Assembly: GCA_033763795.1 (NCBI GenBank)
Contig: JANRJV010000015.1
Location: 1-40,499, forward strand
DNA length: 40,499 bases
Direction of reading: 5' to 3'
From: JAEUIV01 sp033763795
GTDB taxonomy: Bacteria; Planctomycetota; Phycisphaerae; Phycisphaerales; UBA1924
The notes beneath the pieces are model-generated. The model saw only the letters and a list, made by a program, of their open reading frames with translations. It made no database searches and was not told the origin of the DNA. The position numbers and the translations under genes were made by a program. Of this stretch, positions 29,701 to 37,383 are shown piece after piece (position 1 is the stretch's first letter; every line of letters begins with the position of its first letter).

Positions 29701-32001
29701 ATGCCCGCTGAAAAGAACACCACGCTCCGCGTTCTGGTCCCGATCATCGTCGTCATCATCGGCGTCGGGATCGTCGTGGCGGGGTACCGCAACACGACGA
29801 CCCAGGGCAAGTCCGGCGCGGCGTCGCCCGCTGCACTGCCCCCGGCGTCGCCCGCAAGCGGCGCGGCGGGCGCGGGGTCGGCGTCGGCGGACCGGCCGGC
29901 AGGCGATGCGGTTGACGTGCAGCCGGCGGCGGAGGTCGCGAGCGGGGGCGTTGAAGGATCCCAGGGCACGGCCGCGACGCCCGATGCCGCGGCGCAGTCG
30001 ACGCCGGCGACGGCGGGGCTGTCCGATGCGGCGGGGAGTGCGAACGCTGGTGTAGCGCCGCAGACGCCTGTGGGAGAAGGGCCCGCGGCGTCGCCCGCGA
30101 GGATGATGCTGATGGCGCGGCCTCAGCCCGAGCCGGCGGAAGCGCCGGCGATGATCGGCGGGCTGGCCGAGGGGGGCGCGGACCGGCTGCAGATCTCGTT
30201 CACGCTGCTGGGGGCGGGGATCGAGACGATCTCCACTGCGGAGCATTTCGAGACCATCGCCAGGAACGAGCACTACCGGGTGCAAATGCGGATGACGCTG
30301 CCGGCGCCCGGCGGCGGGAACGAGGTGCTGTCGTCGCTGGCGGCCCGCGCAGTGCTGATCGATGGGCAGCTCGTCGACCTGTTCGGCGCGCCCGGCGCGC
30401 CGGTGTGGCGGGAGCGCGGGCCGGGCGACTTCGAGGCGGAGATCGTGGATCAGGACGGGGCGGCGGTGCTGCGGCTGCGCAAGACGTACACGCTGCGTCC
30501 GGGCGGGTACGTGTTCGATATCGAGCAGCGGGCCGAGAACCTGACGGACCGGGCGATGCGGCTGGAGTGGGTGCAGTACGGGCCGGTCGAGCTGCACGAG
30601 GACGTGGGCGGGTACGGGCTGGACATGCGGCGCGTGCGCATGGGGTTCCTGCTGGAGCCGGGGCGGGATCCGTCGCGTCAGTTCGTGCAGCCCGACTCGA
30701 AGCTGGTCGGGCGGGGGACGGTGATCGACCGCGTGGTCGATTCGGGGGACGGCGTCGTGTGGCCCCGGCCCAGGGATTTCAAGGACGCGTCGAGCCTGGT
30801 GTGGCTGGCGCAGACGAGCCGGTATTTCGCGTTCGCGGTGTTCCCGCGGGTGGCGCCCGACGACGCGGCGGCGAACGCGGCCGACCCGGCGGCCCGGCCC
30901 CTGGACAAGTCGTTCCACCTGGCGGACGAGGTGTTCGCGATCGTGCGCGGGGCCGGCGACAACGCCAGCCGGCGCCTGCTGATGCAGATGACGAGCGAGC
31001 CGATCGAGGTGAGCGGCGGTGGGACGGCGGACCTGTCGTTCTCGGCGTACGCGGGCCCCCTGGGCCGGCGGCAGCTCTCGGAGAAGGCCGACCCGCTCTT
31101 CGTGGCGCTCGCGATGGACCGGATGGTCATCTACAACCTGGGCGGGCCCTGCGCGTTCTGCACGTTCCAGTGGCTGGCGCACGGGCTGCTGGCGTTCCTC
31201 ACCGTGCTGCACGACTACGTCGTCTTCGACTGGGCGCTGGCGATCATGGTGCTGGTGGTGTGCGTGCGGACGGTGCTGCACCCGGTGACGCGGCGGTCGC
31301 AGATCGGCCTGCAGCGCTTTTCGAAGCAGATGCAGTCGCTGGCCCCCAAGCAGCAGAAGCTCAGGGAGCGCTACAAGGACGATCCCAAGCGTCTCCAGGA
31401 GGAGATGATCAAGCTGATGCGCGAGGAGAAGGTGAACTACGCGGGGGCGCTGGGCTGCCTGCCCATGTTCCTGCAGTCGCCCATCTGGTTCGCGCTGTAC
31501 GCGATGCTCTACTTCTCGTTCGATCTGCGGCACGAGCCGGCGTTCTTCGGCGTGTTCCAGACGGTCACGGGCGGCGCGTGGAGCTTCCTGGGCGACCTCT
31601 CCGTCGCGGATCACTTCATCGACTTCGGCGGGCCGGTCTTCTCGATCCCGCTGTTCGGCAAGATCTCGGGGATCAACGTGCTGCCCATCGTGCTGGGGGT
31701 GGTGTTCTACATCCAGCAGAAGTACCTGACGCCGCCCACGACGGCATCGATGAGCCCCGAGCAGGAGCTCAACATGAAGATCACGCGGGTGATGATCGTG
31801 TACCTGTTCCCGCTGCTGATGTACAACGCGCCCAGCGGCCTGGCGCTCTACTTCATCACGAACTCGACGCTGGGCATCCTGGAGAGCCGGTGGATCCGGG
31901 CGCATATCGACACGCTGGACAAGCGGGCCGCGGTCGGGCTGGCCGAGCCCCTGGGGCGGCGCAAGGTGGAGAACACGGCCAAGCACCCGGGCAAGAAGTA
32001 A
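29701..32001 (+). CDS. yidC: Membrane protein insertase YidC
   Basis: YidC inserts and folds inner-membrane proteins with or without SecYEG. The 766-residue product has an N-terminal membrane anchor (LRVLVPIIVVIIGVGIVVAG), an Ala/Pro/Ser-rich stretch (about 40-150), a large periplasmic beta-sandwich (about 160-450) and the conserved Oxa1-type domain (about 505-740: LVVCVRTVLHPVTRRSQIGL, the helical hairpin MQSLAPKQQKLRERYKDDPK, GCLPMFLQSPIWFALYAMLY, YLFPLLMYNAPSGLALYFIT). The length is large, partly from the low-complexity linker. ATG 29701 is chosen over 29677 from the -10-like position. mnmE follows after 39 bp; a yidC-mnmE association is widespread in bacteria. Confidence 0.96.
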   Translation: MPAEKNTTLRVLVPIIVVIIGVGIVVAGYRNTTTQGKSGAASPAALPPASPASGAAGAGSASADRPAGDAVDVQPAAEVASGGVEGSQGTAATPDAAAQSTPATAGLSDAAGSANAGVAPQTPVGEGPAASPARMMLMARPQPEPAEAPAMIGGLAEGGADRLQISFTLLGAGIETISTAEHFETIARNEHYRVQMRMTLPAPGGGNEVLSSLAARAVLIDGQLVDLFGAPGAPVWRERGPGDFEAEIVDQDGAAVLRLRKTYTLRPGGYVFDIEQRAENLTDRAMRLEWVQYGPVELHEDVGGYGLDMRRVRMGFLLEPGRDPSRQFVQPDSKLVGRGTVIDRVVDSGDGVVWPRPRDFKDASSLVWLAQTSRYFAFAVFPRVAPDDAAANAADPAARPLDKSFHLADEVFAIVRGAGDNASRRLLMQMTSEPIEVSGGGTADLSFSAYAGPLGRRQLSEKADPLFVALAMDRMVIYNLGGPCAFCTFQWLAHGLLAFLTVLHDYVVFDWALAIMVLVVCVRTVLHPVTRRSQIGLQRFSKQMQSLAPKQQKLRERYKDDPKRLQEEMIKLMREEKVNYAGALGCLPMFLQSPIWFALYAMLYFSFDLRHEPAFFGVFQTVTGGAWSFLGDLSVADHFIDFGGPVFSIPLFGKISGINVLPIVLGVVFYIQQKYLTPPTTASMSPEQELNMKITRVMIVYLFPLLMYNAPSGLALYFITNSTLGILESRWIRAHIDTLDKRAAVGLAEPLGRRKVENTAKHPGKK

Positions 32002-32040
32002 GAGGGAAGCACGGTGCGGGCACTGTGGGGTTGAGGGCAG

Positions 32041-33399
32041 ATGCGCTCCGACGACACCATCGTGGCGCTGGCATCGGGGAGCGGGGCCGGGCCCCGGGCC
32101 CTTGTGCGCGTCAGCGGGCCGGCGACGGACGAGGTGCTGAAGCGGCTGCTGGGGGAGGCGCCGGAGGGGCGCGGCGTGCGGCGTTGCCGGTTTGCCGACG
32201 CCGTGGCCGGGCTGCCCTGCCTTGTCGTGCGTTTCGAGGGGCCGCGGTCGTACACGGGGCAGCACGCGGCGGAGCTGACGTTCTGCGGCGGGGCGCCGAT
32301 CGTGGACGCGGTGCTGCACGCGGCGCTGGCGATCGAGGGGGTGCGCGCGGCGGGGCCCGGGGAGTTCACGGCGCGGGCTTTTCTGGCGGGGCTGATCCCG
32401 CTCGACGAGGCCGAGGCCGTGCAGGGGCTGATCGCGGCGCGGTCGCGGGCGGAGCTGGCGGCGGCGCGGCGGATGAGCGACGGGACGCTGGGCCGGATGG
32501 TGCGGGAGGTGTCGGAGTGGCTGTTGGATGTGCTGGCGCGGGTCGAGGCGGGGATCGACTTCACCGATCAGGAGGACGTGGTCGCGGTCACTCCGGCGCA
32601 GGTCGCGCATTCGATTAACAACTGCGCGTTCGGCCTGGGCTGCTTCCACGAGGGCCGCTCGCGTGAGGCGGCGGAGCGCACGCCGCGGGTCGTGTTCGCG
32701 GGCGCGCCGTCGGCGGGGAAGTCGACGCTCTTCAACGCGCTGCTGGGCGCGCGGCGCTCGCTGGTGAGCGCTGCGCCGGGCACGACGCGCGACCCGATCG
32801 CGCAGACGGTCGAGATGCGTGAGCTGGCAGGCGGCTGGGGCGGGAGCGTGACGCTGATCGACCCGGCGGGCCTGGACGAGGCGCTGGCGGGGCGGGGCGA
32901 GGTCGACGCGCTGGCCCAGCGGGCGGCGCGGCGTGAGATCGAAGCGGCGGATGTGGTCGTGCTGTGCGACCCGGGCGGGCGCTTCCGGTTGCCGGGCGTG
33001 TCACTGGACGGCAAGCCGGTGGTGCGCGTGCGGACGAAGGCGGATCTGCCGGGGGGCGGCGACGCGGTGGGGGCGCTGGCGGTGTGCGCGATCGACGGCT
33101 GGGGTATCGGCACGCTGCGGCGGGCGATCGCGGACGCGGCGGGCGCGGGGCTGGGATCGGGGACGAGCTCCTGGCGGGCGGGTCCGCGGCAGGCGCGGGC
33201 GGTGGCGGCGGCGTGCGCGGCCCTGGAGCGTGCGAGGGCGCTGCTGTCGGATCAGCTCGAGTCGCCCCGGCTGGAGCGTGCGGAGCTGATCGCGGGCGAG
33301 CTGCGCGCGGGGCTGGACGCGCTGGGCGAGCTGACGGGCCGGGTGCACCCCGATGATGTGCTGGGGCGCGTCTTCTCGTCGTTCTGTATCGGGAAGTGA
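32041..33399 (+). CDS. mnmE: tRNA uridine-5-carboxymethylaminomethyl modification GTPase MnmE
   Basis: MnmE with MnmG modifies wobble uridines of tRNAs. The 452-residue protein has the N-terminal formyl-THF-binding domain (about 1-115: DTIVALASGSGAGPRALVRVSG-like opening, PRSYTGQHAAELTFCGG, GPGEFTARAFLAG), helical segments, the G domain (P-loop GAPSAGKSTLFNALLG, switch APGTTRDPI, DPAG, and TKAD in place of NKxD) and the C-terminal FCIGK with the essential cysteine. It is on the small side. Loss of Asn in NKxD is a deviation that may weaken guanine specificity. It follows yidC. Confidence 0.94.
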   Translation: MRSDDTIVALASGSGAGPRALVRVSGPATDEVLKRLLGEAPEGRGVRRCRFADAVAGLPCLVVRFEGPRSYTGQHAAELTFCGGAPIVDAVLHAALAIEGVRAAGPGEFTARAFLAGLIPLDEAEAVQGLIAARSRAELAAARRMSDGTLGRMVREVSEWLLDVLARVEAGIDFTDQEDVVAVTPAQVAHSINNCAFGLGCFHEGRSREAAERTPRVVFAGAPSAGKSTLFNALLGARRSLVSAAPGTTRDPIAQTVEMRELAGGWGGSVTLIDPAGLDEALAGRGEVDALAQRAARREIEAADVVVLCDPGGRFRLPGVSLDGKPVVRVRTKADLPGGGDAVGALAVCAIDGWGIGTLRRAIADAAGAGLGSGTSSWRAGPRQARAVAAACAALERARALLSDQLESPRLERAELIAGELRAGLDALGELTGRVHPDDVLGRVFSSFCIGK

Positions 33400-33462
33400 C
33401 GGGAGGCGGCGAGGTCAGGGGCCGGGGGGCCAGGGCGGGGCGGAGCGGAGAGCCGCGCGGCG

Positions 33463-33933
33463 TCAGCCCCCGGCCAGGCGGTCGAGAGCCGCGTTCAGGA
33501 ACACGTCCATGTGGCGGCGCGTGAAGATGTCGACGGCGTCGCGGGTCGCGTCGCGCGATCGGCCCCAGCAGGCGGCGACGAGCTCGTACCCCTCGACATC
33601 CATCTGGACGACGAAGGACTCATCCACCGAGAAGACCGTCGGCAGGCGGTCGGCGAGATACGCCGTCAGCGCGTTGACTTCGGGCGGTCCGACGCTGATG
33701 GTGGGGCAGCGGCGCAGCGGAGCCGAGTTGAGGTACCAGATGTCCGAGCAGACGAGGAGGCCCGCGGCGTTCGCGGAGCCGCGCGATTCCAGCTCCGAGG
33801 CCAGCCGGTCGACGAGCGCATACGCGAGCGGGCGGTCGTCCGCCTCGGCGCGGAGGTGGGCGCCGGTGACGATGAGGATGAGCCCTGCCTGCTGGTCGGG
33901 CTCGGAGGCGGGTTGCTGGTGTGCGGCGGGAAT
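33463..33933 (-). CDS. Unrecognised protein whose frame has no ATG/GTG/TTG start (ATT proposed)
   Basis: A minus-strand frame runs from an in-frame TGA just upstream of 33940 to TGA 33463-33465, with the strong G/C third-position bias of real genes. For its first roughly 100 codons it has no ATG, GTG or TTG. ATT at 33931-33933 has GGAG 7 nt upstream, as for a proper start, and gives 156 residues: a beta strand (GLILIVTGAHL), an alpha/beta core (LLVCSDIWYLN, PTISVGPPEVNALTAYLADR) and FTRRHMDVFLNAALDRL. I do not recognise the family. Alternatives are a non-standard CTG start, or a frameshift or error near 33935 joining it to another start. Confidence 0.6.
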   Translation of the reverse strand: MPAAHQQPASEPDQQAGLILIVTGAHLRAEADDRPLAYALVDRLASELESRGSANAAGLLVCSDIWYLNSAPLRRCPTISVGPPEVNALTAYLADRLPTVFSVDESFVVQMDVEGYELVAACWGRSRDATRDAVDIFTRRHMDVFLNAALDRLAGG

Positions 33934-34022
33934 CGGGATGCTCCGTCAGGGCGCGTGGGCGCTCGGACGGGCAGTGATAGCAGATGCGCAGCGGGGAGCG
34001 GTGGGGCGCGGGGCGCTCCGGG

Positions 34023-34682
34023 TCAGGAGCAGTTGTTCAGCCAGTTCTGGAGGACGTTGGTCACGTCGGCGAAGTTGACCGAGCCGTCGCAGTTGGCGTC
34101 TCCCGCGCCGGTGCTGCTGGGGCCGTAGGAGACGTTGAAGTTCTGGAGGATGCTGGTGATGTCGGCGAAGGTGACGGAGCCCGGGAGCTTGTCGGCGTTG
34201 CCGAGGCAGCAGGGGGGGACGAGGGCGACGAAGGCGTTGGGGTCGTCTAGGTTGATCCAGCCGATGTTCTCGCCCCAGGCGTAGCCGCGGAAGCGTCCGG
34301 CGACGCTGTCGAAGCGAGCGCCCTGCGGGCCTACGGTGGGCTGCGTGCCGAAGTTGATCCAGCCGACGTTCTCGCCCCAGGCGAGTCCGGAGAGGAAGCC
34401 GCTGGCGAGGATGTTGACGCCGAAGTTTGAGCCGTCCGTGTTGGCGTACGGGCCGGACCCGTTGCCGGTGTTGATCCAGCCGATGTTCTCGCCGTAGATG
34501 AAGCCCTTGAGGAAGATGGGGCCGACGTCCACGCCCTGGGCGCCGCCGAGGGCGTCGCGCCAGTTGGTCCAGCCGCAGTTTTCGCTCCAGGCGAACTTCC
34601 GGCTGGGGTCGATGTTCGACTGGGCAAAGGCGGGGGCGGCGGCGGCGGCGAGGGCTGCGATCGCGAGGAAGGGGCGGTTCAT
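34023..34682 (-). CDS. Secreted GWIN-repeat protein with dockerin-like tail
   Basis: ATG 34682 (GGAG upstream) opens a signal peptide (MNRPFLAIAALAAAAAPAFA). The 219-residue exported protein has four copies of the decapeptide AWGENIGWIN: residues 31-40 (AWSENCGWTN), 62-71 (IYGENIGWIN), 101-110 and 135-144, spaced 31-39 residues. The dockerin-like tail follows (GNADKLPGSVTFADITSILQ and GDANCDGSVNFADVTNVLQN), closed by NNCS. The first tail unit has an altered calcium loop. Such Trp-rich regular repeats suggest a beta-propeller or beta-solenoid surface protein; ligand unknown. Confidence 0.83.
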   Translation of the reverse strand: MNRPFLAIAALAAAAAPAFAQSNIDPSRKFAWSENCGWTNWRDALGGAQGVDVGPIFLKGFIYGENIGWINTGNGSGPYANTDGSNFGVNILASGFLSGLAWGENVGWINFGTQPTVGPQGARFDSVAGRFRGYAWGENIGWINLDDPNAFVALVPPCCLGNADKLPGSVTFADITSILQNFNVSYGPSSTGAGDANCDGSVNFADVTNVLQNWLNNCS

Positions 34683-34806
34683 GGGGGATCTCCAACGAGG
34701 CGGGTGCGTCGAAGAGGCGGCAGGCGGATGACTGGTTCCGGCCTCAGATCCGTGCGTCAAAGGGTCGGAGAATCCACGGCGGTTCTTGGCGGAGGGCCAA
34801 ATCTGG

Positions 34807-35919
34807 TCAGAAGCCGAGGTTGGCGTTCGGATTTGTGTTGGTGGCGAGGTCGGCGGGGGAGAGGACGGGGGCGAGGTGATCATTTGGCCTGACGACGAAC
34901 GGGGCGGGGCTGATAGCGCGGCAACGGATGATCAGGTTTCTTCCCGCGTCGGAGACGATGGAGAAGCCCGTGGGGGCGTTCGTCGCGACGCAGTCCTCAA
35001 ACGTGTTGAAGCCGGTGCCTGTAATGAGAGGTACCTCGAATCCCGATTGCGAGGCCTCGGTCGAGGTGCAGCCACGCAGGACGCAGCGGTCGATGACGCG
35101 GAATCCGGTCGTGCCGCCGAAAGCCGAGCAGTTGGTCAGGGTGGACGAGCGTTCCATCGTGAAGCCGAGGAACGACGCTGAAGCCGTGCAGTTCGTGAGG
35201 GTGGCGCCGGAGCCGAAGGCCTCGAAGCCGATGCCGGAGGCGCTTGCCTTGCACGATTCGAAGTGGGCCGCCCCGAAGCTGTTGAACCCCGTGCCGCACG
35301 ACTCGGCGGCGCAGCGAATGACGGTGGAGGCGCGGCAGACGAATCCGAACGAGCAGTCGCGGGCGGTGGAGTCAGAGATAAGTCCGTTCTCGAAGAACCG
35401 GAAGCCGACCGACAAGCCCACGGCGTGACACCGCTCGATGACGACGGCGGAACCCTGGATTCCTTCGCCGCCGTTGCTGACGGTGAGATCGCGGATGACG
35501 CAGTTCGTCGACCCCGCGGCCTGCACACCGACGACCCATCCGTCGATTCGACCGTTCCGGACGGTGCAGCCGGGCGTGCCCGCCAGAGACACGGCGGCGG
35601 CGCCCTGGCCCTGGGGCCCGGCGCCCTGGAGCGTGAACCCGTTGAGATCGATGGTCACGTTGGGGGCGAAGACCGCGATTCCCGTGATTCCGCCGGCGCT
35701 CGCGACGAGGTCACTCGTGAGGTAATACGATCCGGGCTCGCTGATGACGTGCTGGAAGGTGCCGCCGCCGGGGAGTGACTGGATGGGGATGCGTGGTTCG
35801 ACCTCGGTGAGCGTCTTCATGGTGGGCCCGACGGGGCCCGGGGGCGGCGTGAGGTCGCCGGCGAGGACGGGGCTGACGGTCAGCGCGGCGCATGCCGCGA
35901 TCAGGGTCGACAGTTTCAT
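34807..35919 (-). CDS. Secreted right-handed beta-helix protein without dockerin tail
   Basis: ATG 35919 follows GGAG and opens a signal peptide (MKLSTLIAACAALTVSPVLA). The 370-residue exported protein continues with GPVGPTMKTLTEVEPRIPIQ, a conserved mature start of planctomycete beta-helix proteins, then SEPGSYYLTSDLV and IDLNGFTLQGAG, typical first turns of a right-handed parallel beta-helix. Regular Cys- and Ala-rich turns follow (SCGTGFNSFGAAHFESCKAS, NCTASASFLGFTMERSSTLT). No catalytic motif is visible. Unlike other exported proteins here it ends NTNPNANLGF with no dockerin-like module. It is divergent from rtcB. Confidence 0.83.
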   Translation of the reverse strand: MKLSTLIAACAALTVSPVLAGDLTPPPGPVGPTMKTLTEVEPRIPIQSLPGGGTFQHVISEPGSYYLTSDLVASAGGITGIAVFAPNVTIDLNGFTLQGAGPQGQGAAAVSLAGTPGCTVRNGRIDGWVVGVQAAGSTNCVIRDLTVSNGGEGIQGSAVVIERCHAVGLSVGFRFFENGLISDSTARDCSFGFVCRASTVIRCAAESCGTGFNSFGAAHFESCKASASGIGFEAFGSGATLTNCTASASFLGFTMERSSTLTNCSAFGGTTGFRVIDRCVLRGCTSTEASQSGFEVPLITGTGFNTFEDCVATNAPTGFSIVSDAGRNLIIRCRAISPAPFVVRPNDHLAPVLSPADLATNTNPNANLGF

Positions 35920-36031
35920 CGGGTGCTCCTCTCCACGCGGCTGGCACTGGTACATAGGAAATGTGACGCGCGCTCGCGCCGGCGTCCATAGAGGGCCGGC
36001 TTTTTCACGACCATTTTTCCGGGAGACTGCC

Positions 36032-37243
36032 TTGGCGGATTCTGAGAACCTTTCTTATGCGGTCTGGGGGAGCGAGATCGAGCCCGACGCGCACGCGCAG
36101 ATGCGTGCGGCGTGCGGGCTGCCTGTGTCGGTCCGGGCGGCGCTGATGGCCGACGCGCACGTCGGGTACGGCCTTCCCATCGGCGGCGTGCTGGCGACCC
36201 GGGGCGCGGTCATCCCGTACGCGGTGGGGGTCGACATCGCGTGCCGGGTGAGGCTGACGGTGTTCGACCTCGATCCGCGTGAGCTGCGCGAACGCGAGGA
36301 ACATTACAAGGGGATCATCGCGCGGAACACCGCGTTCGGCGTCGGCGCTGCGTTCGAAGGAAAGTCGCGCGCCCAGCATCCGGTGATGGACGAAGACTGG
36401 AGCGTGAGCCACGTGACGGCGGGGCTGCGCGACAAGGCGTGGTCGCAGCTGGGCACCAGCGGATCGGGCAACCACTTCGTCGAGTTCGGCTCCTTCGAGG
36501 CGGCCGACGGGGCGGCGGGCGTGCCGGCGGGGCGGAAGCTGGCGCTGGTCTCGCACTCGGGCTCGCGCGGCGCGGGCGCGGCGGTGTGCGCGCATTACAG
36601 CAGGGTGGCCGCGGAGCTTCATCCTGACCTGGCCGGCGAGCGGGGACGCCTGGCGTGGCTGCCGCTGGACCCGGGTGAGCGCGGGTCGGACGCGGGGCTC
36701 GAGTACTGGAACGCGATGGAGTTGATGGGCCGGTACGCCAGCGCGAATCACCAGGTGATCCACGAGCGGATCGCGCGCAGCGTGGGCGCGCCGGTGCTCC
36801 TGCAGGTGGAGAACCATCACAACTTCGCGTGGAAGGAGCGGCACGAGACCGCGCCGGGTGTGGCGGAAGAGCTGATCGTCCACCGCAAGGGCGCGACCCC
36901 CGCGGGCAAGGGCGTGCTGGGGTACATCCCGGGGACGATGGTGGCGCCGGGGTTCCTGGTCGAGGGGCTGGGGCAGAGCGCATCGCTGGACTCGGCGTCG
37001 CACGGCGCGGGGCGGGCGATGTCGCGGACCAGGGCGCGGAAGGTGGAGAGGTGGGAGACGCTGCGCGCCCGCCTGGATGAACAGAACGTGAGGCTGATCT
37101 CAGCGGGTCTCGACGAGTCGCCGATCGCGTACAAGGACATCCACGCGGTGATGCGGGCGCAGGCCGACCTGGTGCGCACGCTGGCGACGTTCCAGCCCAT
37201 GCTCGTGAAGATGGCGCCCGACGGCGAACGGCCCGAGGATTGA
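36032..37243 (+). CDS. rtcB: RtcB-family RNA ligase
   Basis: RtcB joins RNA 2',3'-cyclic phosphate and 5'-OH ends using GTP and Mn2+, in tRNA repair or splicing. The 403-residue protein shows DAHVGYGLPIGGV, VGVDIACRVRL (metal-binding Cys), GTSGSGNHFVEF, SHSGSRG, the ENHHNFAW metal site and SASHGAGRAMSR with the guanylylated histidine (about His324). TTG 36032 is chosen because GGGAG lies 6 nt upstream and SENLSYAVWGSE begins the known domain; the frame remains open to 35744 over the divergent promoter region and the neighbouring gene. No archease or RtcA gene is adjacent. Confidence 0.93.
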   Translation: MADSENLSYAVWGSEIEPDAHAQMRAACGLPVSVRAALMADAHVGYGLPIGGVLATRGAVIPYAVGVDIACRVRLTVFDLDPRELREREEHYKGIIARNTAFGVGAAFEGKSRAQHPVMDEDWSVSHVTAGLRDKAWSQLGTSGSGNHFVEFGSFEAADGAAGVPAGRKLALVSHSGSRGAGAAVCAHYSRVAAELHPDLAGERGRLAWLPLDPGERGSDAGLEYWNAMELMGRYASANHQVIHERIARSVGAPVLLQVENHHNFAWKERHETAPGVAEELIVHRKGATPAGKGVLGYIPGTMVAPGFLVEGLGQSASLDSASHGAGRAMSRTRARKVERWETLRARLDEQNVRLISAGLDESPIAYKDIHAVMRAQADLVRTLATFQPMLVKMAPDGERPED

Positions 37244-37302
37244 CGCACGATCCGGCGGCGGGTGATTCCCGAAGGGACTTCCGCGGGCGTTTGCGCGCGC
37301 AG

Positions 37303-37334
37303 CCGGGGCGTTTCCGGGGCGTTTCCGGGGCGTG
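37303..37334. repeat. Short direct repeat CCGGGGCGTTT upstream of the TerC gene
   Basis: Nearly three copies of an 11-bp unit (CCGGGGCGTTT) lie about 50-80 bp before ATG 37384, just upstream of a weak -10-like TACGAT (37351-37356). They may be chance or binding sites. Confidence 0.45.
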
Positions 37335-37383
37335 AGCGGGGCGGCTCGCTTACGATCCACGCTCATCGCGAGGAACGCTGCCC

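Noticed and set aside
33511..34128. Plus-strand 205-codon frame
   Set aside because: It is an exact codon-on-codon antisense of the gene at 33463-33933 and then of the gene at 34023; composition is Asp/Arg/Gly-rich shadow.
35744..36031. N-terminal extension of RtcB
   Set aside because: It overlaps the divergent beta-helix gene; the RtcB domain begins at the TTG with a Shine-Dalgarno.
37244..37383. Mn-sensing yybP-ykoY riboswitch before the TerC gene
   Set aside because: The family is often so controlled, but I could not find the conserved junction sequences; only short repeats are present.
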